Assembly: GCA_964387745.1 (NCBI GenBank)
Contig: CAYLXL010000015.1
Location: 1-44,343, forward strand
DNA from: JAGOUU01 sp964387745
GTDB lineage: Bacteria > Pseudomonadota > Gammaproteobacteria > JAGOUU01
Length of the DNA stretch: 44,343 nucleotides
Direction of reading: 5' to 3'
Numbering within the stretch: the stretch's first letter is position 1; each line of letters starts with the position of its first letter. Of this stretch, positions 26,021-34,032 are shown one piece after another. A program made the position numbers and the translations under genes. The notes under the pieces were generated by a model that was given only the letters and a program-made list of their open reading frames with translations, was not told the DNA's origin and did no database searches.

Positions 26021-29000
26021 ATGAAACCAGCAGGTTCCTATCGAAGCTTATTGATCCAGCCGGCATTTATTGCTTATCTTATGACACAGTTTATGACCGC
26101 ATTCAATGACAATGTGTTTAAATTTGTTGTTATGTTGATTGCGCTTTCATCAACTTCAGGTTACGTAGATTTTTATTATATCTTGTCGCAGTTTTTATTC
26201 GTGTTACCGTTTTTTATTTTTTCCGGTTATTCAGGTTACTTTACGGATAGATACAAAAAGAATAGGGTTATCATTGCCACAAAATTCTTTGAATTAGTTG
26301 TGATGTTTTTCGCAGTATATTATTTAGCCAGTGAAAATAAACTTATGCTGGTAGTAGTTTTATTTCTGCTTTCCAGCCAGTCAGTTTTTTTGAGCCCAGC
26401 AAAATACGGCATTATTCCTGAATGGTTTAACGAGTCAGAGATTTCTCGTGTTAATGGCATGGTGCAGTTGACTACATTTATAGCTATTATATTCGGCTCT
26501 GCTATTGGCGGCATTTTAATGCAATATTTTAGTGATAACTTAGTGTTTATTGGGTTGTTTCTGCTTGTGTTGTCAGCTGTTGGTTTTATTGCTAGTTTTT
26601 TTGTTAAGTCTTTTCCCGCATCAGGTAGTAATCAACCATGGAGCTTTAATCCTTGGTCAGAGACTATTTTAGGCATAAAGGTGATGAGAAAAAACCGATT
26701 AATTGCTACTACTATTGCCGGGATTAGTTTTTTCTTTGCAGTGGGCTTGGCGTTGACTGCTAATCTTTTTGTTTTTTGTAAAGAAATCTTTGCATTAAAT
26801 GATTTACAAATAGGTTTAATGAACGCCTCATTAGGCGTAGGCATTGGCCTTGGTAGTGTAGGGGCCGGGTGGTTATCAGGAGATAAAATTGAACTAGGTC
26901 TGATTCCAATGGGTGCTATCGGAATGACGCTGTGCTTGTTTGGTTTGAGTTTTACCACATCGTCTGTTTTAACTGCATTTTTAGTAATGATCTTAGTAGG
27001 CTTATTTGCAGGGTTATTTATTGTGCCGCTTAATGCCTTACTGCAAGAGCTTCCAGAGAAACATGAAAAAGGTCGCCTAATAGCTACTAATAATTTTTTC
27101 AACGGCGCAGCAATGATTATTGCTGTGTTGATTGTTGGTTTTTTGCAAGGAGTAGCAAAATTAAGACCTGATAACATCATGTTTATTTTTGCTTGCTTAA
27201 CTTTAGTGTTTAGCATTATTACTCTGTCATTTAATCCTAGGTTTTTTGTCAGATTCTTAATTTGGTTAATTGTGCATTTGTTCTATAGGATCAATATAAT
27301 CAATAGCCCTAATATTCCAAAGAAGGGACCAGCGTTAATCGTTTCTAATCATGTATCTTATATAGATGGTCCTATAATAAGTTCCGTGTTACCAAGATTT
27401 ATTAGATATCTTGCGCACAAATATTATTATTATCACCCAATGTTATACCCCTTGTTTAGATTGGCTTATGCAATTCCGATTGAGTCTGGTAATGAGCAAA
27501 AAGTTAATGAAAGTATTGCTCGAGCAAGAGCAGAGCTTATTGCTGGTCATGTTGTTTGTATTTTTGCGGAAGGACGTCTCACACGCACTGGTAATTTATT
27601 GCCATTTAAGAATGGTCTTGAACGAATTGTCGAGGGCCTGGTCATACCTATTATACCGATTCATCTTGATCAATTGTGGGCTAGTGTTTTTACACCAAGA
27701 AAACATAAACAGTTGTTTCGTATACCGCAACAGTTTCCAGCCAGGGTAACTGTAACTTTGGGCGATCCGATGCCTGCTAATAGCAAAGCATGGCAAGTAA
27801 GACTGGCTGTACAAGAATTAGCGGTGCAGGCACGGGTGAGTGGGCAACAATTAGAACACTATTTATCAGTTGAGTTCTTTAAAGCAGCATCCAATTCACC
27901 GTTTAGAAGATGCGTTTATGATCAAGATAATAATAGATTCTATAAATTCTCAACCTTCAGTAATCAAGTATTGTGTTTAGCTAATAGATTTAAAAAAATT
28001 CATAAATCACCAGCAAGAGTTGGTTTATTATTACCATGTGACTATAAATCTGTCTTGATGAATGCCGGGCTCACAACTTGTGGCCAATCAGTGGTAAATA
28101 TTCCGCTCAATTTTGATATAGAAGATGTTCTGACTTTAGTCGAAGATTTACAGATACAAAGAATTTATGCGTCTTCAGATAATGAATTGGGAGCTCTGTT
28201 AATTGCTAATCAAAAAGCTGTAGACATCAATTTAGTTTTAAAAGATTTATTCAATGATGTTAAAAGCTTGAAATGGCGTTTTCTTGGCAAGCTAAAATAT
28301 GTATTGCCAATAAAGTGGATTGTTAAATGGATGGGGGTTTTACCTCGCAATCCAGAGGCTGAAGTAACAGTTATAGTACCAGAAGATAAAAGTAAAAAAT
28401 ATATTAGCCTGTCACACGAGAGTGTTTACAATAATATATCCTGTATAAAACAGGTTTTAGATTGTAATCGCTATGATCGCTTTGCTAGTGTATTAAATTA
28501 TAATAATTCTTTTGGCTTTATTGATGGCCTCTGGGCGCCACTGGTTATTGCTAATGGTATTGTGCCAGTTGATATTAAGAATAATTCGCTTAAAGCTATC
28601 GAATGCTTATTTAAACAGCAGGCGACAATCTTAACATCACATGCAGAATTTCTAGAATATTTACATCATCAGATACCCACAAATTTAATTGCACACTTAA
28701 GATATGTGATGTGTACCGGCCCTATTACAAATGGTTTTAGTGAAACTTTTTATGATAAATTTGGTATTAGTATCTTAACGGGTTTTGGTATACCAGAGTT
28801 AGGATCATTTATTTCGTTAAATACTCCTAATGTAAGAAGCAAGGGGCATCTGCAGCGTGGATCAAAGCGCAACTCTGTTGGCCATCCTTTGCCTAATATT
28901 GCGGCAAGAATTGTTGATCCAATGGACAACTCAGTATTGGAACCAGGTATGATAGGGATTTTAGAAATTAAATCTCCAGCACGGATGTTAGGGTATACTT

Positions 29001-29119
29001 TTGATATTATGAAGAATAAAAATTTATCTATAGTATCTGGGGTCGATCAATGGTTTAATACTAAGCTAAAAGCAAAGATAGATGAAGAAGGGTTTATTTT
29101 TTTAGTAAACGCTGACTAA
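26021..29119 (+). CDS. MFS-acyltransferase-AMP-ligase fusion (Aas/LplT-like)
   Basis: 1032 residues. Residues 1 to about 410 form an LplT-like MFS transporter with 12 hydrophobic segments (lysophospholipid flipping). Residues about 415-620 are a PlsC-type acyltransferase with NHVSYID (H444, D449) and FAEGR, apparently intact. The remainder aligns with the acyl-ACP synthetase domain of Aas, but the ATP loop expected as TSGSxGxPKG near residue 790 reads VPEDKSKKYISLSHES, the later motif reads GFGIPELG, and the C-terminal subdomain is missing. The first two domains could re-acylate lysophosphatidylethanolamine at the inner membrane. The ligase part is probably inactive. It starts 23 bases after the third pilin gene. 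Confidence 0.85.
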   Translation: MKPAGSYRSLLIQPAFIAYLMTQFMTAFNDNVFKFVVMLIALSSTSGYVDFYYILSQFLFVLPFFIFSGYSGYFTDRYKKNRVIIATKFFELVVMFFAVYYLASENKLMLVVVLFLLSSQSVFLSPAKYGIIPEWFNESEISRVNGMVQLTTFIAIIFGSAIGGILMQYFSDNLVFIGLFLLVLSAVGFIASFFVKSFPASGSNQPWSFNPWSETILGIKVMRKNRLIATTIAGISFFFAVGLALTANLFVFCKEIFALNDLQIGLMNASLGVGIGLGSVGAGWLSGDKIELGLIPMGAIGMTLCLFGLSFTTSSVLTAFLVMILVGLFAGLFIVPLNALLQELPEKHEKGRLIATNNFFNGAAMIIAVLIVGFLQGVAKLRPDNIMFIFACLTLVFSIITLSFNPRFFVRFLIWLIVHLFYRINIINSPNIPKKGPALIVSNHVSYIDGPIISSVLPRFIRYLAHKYYYYHPMLYPLFRLAYAIPIESGNEQKVNESIARARAELIAGHVVCIFAEGRLTRTGNLLPFKNGLERIVEGLVIPIIPIHLDQLWASVFTPRKHKQLFRIPQQFPARVTVTLGDPMPANSKAWQVRLAVQELAVQARVSGQQLEHYLSVEFFKAASNSPFRRCVYDQDNNRFYKFSTFSNQVLCLANRFKKIHKSPARVGLLLPCDYKSVLMNAGLTTCGQSVVNIPLNFDIEDVLTLVEDLQIQRIYASSDNELGALLIANQKAVDINLVLKDLFNDVKSLKWRFLGKLKYVLPIKWIVKWMGVLPRNPEAEVTVIVPEDKSKKYISLSHESVYNNISCIKQVLDCNRYDRFASVLNYNNSFGFIDGLWAPLVIANGIVPVDIKNNSLKAIECLFKQQATILTSHAEFLEYLHHQIPTNLIAHLRYVMCTGPITNGFSETFYDKFGISILTGFGIPELGSFISLNTPNVRSKGHLQRGSKRNSVGHPLPNIAARIVDPMDNSVLEPGMIGILEIKSPARMLGYTFDIMKNKNLSIVSGVDQWFNTKLKAKIDEEGFIFLVNAD

Positions 29120-29174
29120 TCAATCAAACTAGTCAACAAAAGTAATCAGATCAATAAGGCTTTATGGAGTGAAT

Positions 29175-29969
29175 ATGCCTCAGTATGCAAATTTAAAAAC
29201 ATTAAAAGTTACCATAGTAAATGACGTAGCTTACTTGTCATTTAATCGACCTCTTCAAATGAATACATATAATTTTGAGATGAGTCAAGAATTGCCTGAT
29301 TGTGTAGAGTCTTTAGCTGAAGATAAGTCTATAAAAGTTGTAGTCTTAACTGGTGAAGGCAATGTTTTTATGGCTGGTGGTGACATTGATTTATTAAAAA
29401 ATGCTATTACTGAAAATAAAGAACATACAGCTGCAGCAATTGCAAGCTTACATGAATCAGTTACATCACTACAGAATATGGATAAATTAGTTATTGCTGC
29501 TGTGAATGGCGCGTGTGCAGGGGCAGGCATCAGCCTTATGCTCTGTGCTGACCTAGCATATGTTGCCGAGGGTACAAAGTTTAATACAGCTTATCTTAAT
29601 TTAGGCTTATCACCTGATGGTGGTTTGACTTATTTTTTACCCCGAGTTGTAGGCCACAAAAAAGCATTGGAATTAATATTATTAGCAGAACCATTCTGGG
29701 CTAAAGATGCAATGGAGCTTGGTTTAGTAAATAAAGTATTACCAAAAGAAACATTTATGAGCGACGTGCAAAATATTGCCAAACAAATAGCGGCCAAACC
29801 ATTTACTGCAGTTACTAATATAAAAAAATTAATGGGCCAAACCTGGCAAAGTAATCTCGAAAAACAATTAAATGATGAAAAAACTAGTTTTATTGATTGT
29901 ACGCAAACCAGCGATTTCCAAAAAGGAATAGAAGCATTTTTGAGTAAGACAGCAGCAAAATTTGGTTAA
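29175..29969 (+). CDS. Enoyl-CoA hydratase/isomerase family protein
   Basis: Crotonase-fold enzyme acting on acyl-CoA. A GTG at 29169 is in frame, but GGAG 5 nt upstream favours the ATG at 29175 (264 residues). The oxyanion-hole segments GNVFMAGGDID and NGACAGAGISL are present. The SPDGGLTYFLPR segment has Asp at one catalytic position, as in some isomerases such as PaaG. It lies between the fusion acyltransferase and an SDR, all read in the same direction, which suggests a lipid or acyl-CoA operon. Exact substrate unknown. Confidence 0.88.
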   Translation: MPQYANLKTLKVTIVNDVAYLSFNRPLQMNTYNFEMSQELPDCVESLAEDKSIKVVVLTGEGNVFMAGGDIDLLKNAITENKEHTAAAIASLHESVTSLQNMDKLVIAAVNGACAGAGISLMLCADLAYVAEGTKFNTAYLNLGLSPDGGLTYFLPRVVGHKKALELILLAEPFWAKDAMELGLVNKVLPKETFMSDVQNIAKQIAAKPFTAVTNIKKLMGQTWQSNLEKQLNDEKTSFIDCTQTSDFQKGIEAFLSKTAAKFG

Positions 29970-29992
29970 TATAGATACTGGGAGTAGATGTC

Positions 29993-30838
29993 ATGGTTAG
30001 CTTGAAGAATAAAACTGTAATTATTACTGGCTCGAGCAGAGGGATAGGTCGTGCAATTGCATTGAAAGTAGCAGAAGAGGGTGCAAATGTTGTCATTTTA
30101 GCTAAAACAAAGGAGCCGCATGCAAAATTAGAGGGTACTATTGATAGTGTGGCAGCAGAAGTTGTACAACGTGGTGGTCAAAGTTTAGCAATTCAAGTCG
30201 ATGTGCGCAATGAAGAATTAGTGTACGCTGCAGTGCAACAAGTTGTTGATAAATTTGGCGGTATAGATATCTTGGTTAATAATGCTAGCGCCATTAGTTT
30301 AACTAAAACGCCTGATACGCCAATGAAAAAATTTGATTTAATGTTTGGTGTCAATGTTAGGGCTACTTATTTATGTAGCCAAGCATGTTTACCGCATCTA
30401 GAAAAAGCTACAAATCCTCATATTTTAAATTTATCTCCACCTATTAGCATGAAATCTAAATGGTTTAAAAACCATGTTGCATATACTATGTCTAAATATG
30501 GTATGAGTATGTGTACTTTAGGTATGGCAGAAGAATTCAAGAAATCAGGCATAGCTGTAAATTCACTATGGCCAAAAACTACGATTGCTACGGCAGCTGT
30601 TGAATTTAACTTTCCAAAAGAATTTATGGATGCGAGCCGTACTACAGATATAATGGCGGATGCGGCATTGGCTATTCTATCAAAAAATAGTAGAGAATTT
30701 ACTGGAAATTTCTGTATTGATGAAGATATCCTCAGGGAAAACGGTGTCAGTAACTTTGACCATTATGCCGTTAAGCCTGGGGCTAAATTGATAACAGATC
30801 TTTATATAGACAATACCCTGGATAGGGCTAGTATTTAA
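29993..30838 (+). CDS. Short-chain dehydrogenase (HSDL2-like)
   Basis: 281 residues. The Rossmann motif TGSSRGIGRA is near the N-terminus, NNAS lies mid-chain, and the catalytic Tyr and Lys are in YTMSKYG, preceded by LNLSPP. The KEPHAKLEGTI segment and WFKNHVAYTMSKYGMSMC resemble the HSDL2 group of peroxisomal or bacterial SDRs linked to fatty-acid metabolism. No SCP2 domain follows. It starts 23 bases after the enoyl-CoA hydratase gene, so the two are probably cotranscribed. Confidence 0.88.
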   Translation: MVSLKNKTVIITGSSRGIGRAIALKVAEEGANVVILAKTKEPHAKLEGTIDSVAAEVVQRGGQSLAIQVDVRNEELVYAAVQQVVDKFGGIDILVNNASAISLTKTPDTPMKKFDLMFGVNVRATYLCSQACLPHLEKATNPHILNLSPPISMKSKWFKNHVAYTMSKYGMSMCTLGMAEEFKKSGIAVNSLWPKTTIATAAVEFNFPKEFMDASRTTDIMADAALAILSKNSREFTGNFCIDEDILRENGVSNFDHYAVKPGAKLITDLYIDNTLDRASI

Positions 30839-30847
30839 CGCCCAGGC

Positions 30848-30869
30848 GCCGTGTGCTGAGTCGCACGGC
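30848..30869. terminator. GC-rich hairpin between convergent genes
   Basis: GCCGTGTG pairs with CGCACGGC (one wobble) around a 6-base loop in the 36-base gap between the SDR and the diguanylate cyclase genes. No T-run follows, but the position fits a shared terminator. Confidence 0.45.
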
Positions 30870-30874
30870 CCAGA

Positions 30875-31786
30875 CTACCCCACCACAACTCTATTTCTAC
30901 CACTAGTTTTAGCTATATATAATGCCTTATCAGCTCTATCCAACATGGTTTCGCAACTATCCGAACTATTCTTAGTAGCTGTCCCAATACTTACAGTAAT
31001 TGCAAGCTCGTTAATTTTATGAGTATTAACGTAAGTTTTTAATTTTTTAGCTAAATTCAAAGCACCATTTTGATTAGTATTTTCAAGCAGTATTACAAAT
31101 TCTTCGCCACCAAAACGATAAACCATATCAGATTTTCTAACTAAATTTTTTAAAATACTAGCAAAATTGATTAAAATTTTATCCCCGACTATATGACCGT
31201 ATTGATCATTTATTTTTTTGAAATAGTCTATATCAAGAAATAAAACTGAAAGCGGGCTATTATAACGTGCTGACAAATTAAAATGATAATTTAAATCCTC
31301 AAGTAATCCCAAACGGTTGCCTGTAGAAGTTAAAGGATCTTTACGGGTTTCTTTTATAGCTTTGATATATTGTAGGGAATTTCTAAGTGGTAGGATTAAT
31401 AATTTAACATACTCTTTTAGTTCTAATATCTTTCCAGGAGGGAGTTTTTGTTTACTAGCAAAACTGATTTCGCCTAAATATTCTTGTTTATAATATAGTT
31501 CATAAGTTTTTAGATTAGGTAAAATAGCATTAACTTTACTGCCAGTCATTATACTAAAATTAATATCTTTGTTGCTATAAAGTAATTTAGATAGTTTAAA
31601 TATTTGTTTAATATGTTTAAAAAATAGCTGTAAAATTTTATCAGTTTCTAGGCTAAGTTGTAGAGTATGGCTTAAGCTAGTCAAACTATCGCGTGAAGCA
31701 TAGTTATTCGCGGCAAGACGATTGCTAGCCGTCAGTTCGCTCTTATTTAGGATACATTTTGATACTGCTGGTATATCTAATACCAT
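30875..31786 (-). CDS. Diguanylate cyclase (GGDEF)
   Basis: 303 residues. The C-terminal GGDEF domain (about 145-303) carries the active-site GGEEF at 226-230 and the inhibitory RxxD site (RKSD, 217-220) exactly five residues before it, so product-inhibited c-di-GMP synthesis is expected. The N-terminal ~140 residues look like a soluble sensor, perhaps GAF-like, with no membrane segment. ACGGAG precedes the ATG. No EAL phosphodiesterase is nearby. Confidence 0.92.
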   Translation of the reverse strand: MVLDIPAVSKCILNKSELTASNRLAANNYASRDSLTSLSHTLQLSLETDKILQLFFKHIKQIFKLSKLLYSNKDINFSIMTGSKVNAILPNLKTYELYYKQEYLGEISFASKQKLPPGKILELKEYVKLLILPLRNSLQYIKAIKETRKDPLTSTGNRLGLLEDLNYHFNLSARYNSPLSVLFLDIDYFKKINDQYGHIVGDKILINFASILKNLVRKSDMVYRFGGEEFVILLENTNQNGALNLAKKLKTYVNTHKINELAITVSIGTATKNSSDSCETMLDRADKALYIAKTSGRNRVVVG

Positions 31787-31944
31787 TAGTCGCTCCGTAA
31801 ATTTATTATAAATAAAATCATTTGATCTTATAAATAATCTTTATATAAGAAACATAGATTATAGGAGTAAATTTACTATAGAGAATGCTTACAATGTTTA
31901 AATTACTTACTTAAGTTTGCGAGATTAACTATAAAAATAAGCAT

Positions 31945-31974
31945 TTGTGATCTGATTTATATTTTTGTTATGAT
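31945..31974 (+). promoter_or_regulatory. Possible promoter of maiA
   Basis: -35 TTGTGA (31945-31950), an 18-base spacer and -10 TATGAT (31969-31974). An AGGAG lies before the ATG at 32011. Confidence 0.4.
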
Positions 31975-32010
31975 GAGCCAGATGATAAAATATTTTAGGA
32001 GTAAGTTAAC

Positions 32011-32646
32011 ATGCTGGAGTTATATGATTATTTTCGATCAAGTGCGTGTTATCGGGTGCGTATCGTTTTAAATTATAAAAATCTAAAATACACTAAAAAA
32101 GAAGTGCATTTAGTTAATAATGGTGGCGAGCAGCACAGTGCAGAATATAAAAAACTTAATCCACAAGGTTTAATTCCTAGTCTCTTAGATCCAAGCAATA
32201 ATATTTGCTTAACTCAATCATTAGCAATCATTGAGTATCTTGAAGAATCTTACCCTAAGCCTAGTATTTTACCTACAGATTTATTTTTGAGATCCCAGGC
32301 ACGTGCTTTAGCTTACATTATTTCTTCTGATACTCATCCGTTGAATAATTTACGAGTGTTAAATTACTTGAAAGATAATTTTAATGTTTCCGAAACTGAT
32401 CGTCATAAATGGTATCATCATTGGTTAATGCTGGGCTTTGATAGCATTGAACAACAAATTCAAAAATATAAAGACTTAGGGCATTTTTGTTTAGGTAAAG
32501 ATTTTAGTCTTGCTGATGTATGTTTGATTCCTCAAGTCTTTAATGCATTGCGGTTTGAGTTATCTATGGATAAGTATCCGAGAATTATGCAGATATATAA
32601 GCACAGTGTCGAGTTACCATTCGTCGCTGATGCTAAGCCGTCTTAG
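32011..32646 (+). CDS. maiA: Maleylacetoacetate isomerase (zeta-class GST)
   Basis: 211 residues with thioredoxin-like and helical GST domains. The N-terminal motif YFRSSACYRVRI holds the SSxCxxR active site of zeta-class enzymes, which isomerise maleylacetoacetate in tyrosine breakdown using glutathione. The NPQGLIPSLLD and TQSLAIIEYLEE segments bind glutathione. No hmgA or fahA lies nearby, so a general GST role cannot be excluded. The end overlaps the convergent tolC-like gene by 14 bases. Confidence 0.85.
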   Translation: MLELYDYFRSSACYRVRIVLNYKNLKYTKKEVHLVNNGGEQHSAEYKKLNPQGLIPSLLDPSNNICLTQSLAIIEYLEESYPKPSILPTDLFLRSQARALAYIISSDTHPLNNLRVLNYLKDNFNVSETDRHKWYHHWLMLGFDSIEQQIQKYKDLGHFCLGKDFSLADVCLIPQVFNALRFELSMDKYPRIMQIYKHSVELPFVADAKPS

Positions 32647-34024
32647 CAGCTTTTTGAGTCTTAGCTGCAGTTTTAATCGGTTTCACGCTAGTTTTATCTC
32701 TAGTTGTTTTCTCAAGAACAGAATTAACAACAGCTAAATCTCTAATATCCAATCGTCCGGAAGCATTCTCTAATTGCAACCAGCTCATTAAATAACGGTA
32801 GACTGCCATTTTATGATCCCGTTTGGCTCGATACAAATCCCCAAGACGCTCTAGCACAATTACGTATTCTCTCTCTCCGACTTCAAAATTAGCTCGGTTA
32901 GCATCTAATGCCGTTTGAGCTGCTTTAACCGCTTGTTGTAGAGCTGAAATTTGATTTTTAGTGCTCATAACATCTCGATAGTATTTTGATATCATGGTTT
33001 GTGCTTTACGGTAAGCTTCTATATAAGCAGCATCAGCTTGATGATAAAGTGCACGCGCCTGATCTGTTTTGGCTATAGTGCCGTAAGGGTTTAGATTAGG
33101 GCTGCTCACTTCAACGTTCAAATAGAGTGTATTAGTAAATTTCCTTCTTAAACTTGTCGGGCTTTCTCTAACATTACGAGCATCACTGCCGCGTAACTTA
33201 GCTGTAAAGTTGGCAGTAGGGTAGTAGCCGGCTTCTGCAATGTCGATGTCCCGGCAGGCTGCTAAGCGCTCAGCATTAGCCACTTGCATATCAAGATTAT
33301 ATTTGTTTGCTATATTATACCATTCATCTAAAGATTGTGGTTTAAGATCAGGTAGGCTAAAGTTTGGTTTTATTTTTGCTAAATCAGGAATAGAATGGTT
33401 AGTGATTTCACGCAGTTTTTCTTGATTGTTTATAATAACATTTTTAGTACGTATTACTTCAGCGTTCATGGCATCTAGATTGGCTTTGACTTGTTCTACA
33501 TCAGCTATGGTAACATCCCCTACATCTAGTCTTGCTTTAGCTTGTTGGTGTAATTCATAGGTAGCATTATATTGTTTGAGAGCAAATTCCGCATCATCCT
33601 GCGCAGCTAATAAATTAAAATATGCTTGACTGACTCGTAGTATGAGATCTTGATTGGCATTATACAATGTTTTTTCTGCAGCTGTTATAAGAGGCTCAGA
33701 GCGTAGATAGGTGCTCCACTTAGCCCAATCAAAGATTACTTGATCTAGTCTAAGATCATACATTCTATAGTGATACTTTACTGGTGTTACAACTCTTTCT
33801 ACCTTGGTAAACCCTCGTGAAGCGCTAAGATTGAGCTGTGGGAGTAGTTGGCTACGACTAATTGGTAATTCTTCCTGGGCTGCCCTATATACCTCACGTG
33901 CTTCTGCGACCAAAGGATCATTTTTTTCTGAGATTTTATAGATGTCAATTAAATCAGCGCCGAAGCATGGTAAAATTGAATTTAAAAATATTAATATGAG
34001 AGAGTTTTTTTTATTGTAAATCAT
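32633..34024 (-). CDS. TolC-family outer-membrane efflux protein (second copy)
   Basis: 463 residues with a signal-peptide-like start and two repeats of the OEP domain (DQVIFDWAKWSTYLRSEP, ARLDVGDVTIADVEQVKANLDA and the later TALDANRANFEVGEREYVIVLERL). It would form the trimeric outer-membrane and periplasmic tunnel of type I secretion or efflux. It starts 9 bases after the stop of the longer paralogue, so the two are probably one operon. It ends in a Lys/Ala-rich tail (TAAKTQKAAKTA). Confidence 0.9.
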   Translation of the reverse strand: MIYNKKNSLILIFLNSILPCFGADLIDIYKISEKNDPLVAEAREVYRAAQEELPISRSQLLPQLNLSASRGFTKVERVVTPVKYHYRMYDLRLDQVIFDWAKWSTYLRSEPLITAAEKTLYNANQDLILRVSQAYFNLLAAQDDAEFALKQYNATYELHQQAKARLDVGDVTIADVEQVKANLDAMNAEVIRTKNVIINNQEKLREITNHSIPDLAKIKPNFSLPDLKPQSLDEWYNIANKYNLDMQVANAERLAACRDIDIAEAGYYPTANFTAKLRGSDARNVRESPTSLRRKFTNTLYLNVEVSSPNLNPYGTIAKTDQARALYHQADAAYIEAYRKAQTMISKYYRDVMSTKNQISALQQAVKAAQTALDANRANFEVGEREYVIVLERLGDLYRAKRDHKMAVYRYLMSWLQLENASGRLDIRDLAVVNSVLEKTTRDKTSVKPIKTAAKTQKAAKTA

Positions 34025-34032
34025 ATTTATTT

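Noticed and set aside
26632..27216. 194-codon minus-strand frame
   Set aside because: Antisense shadow of the MFS domain of the fusion acyltransferase.
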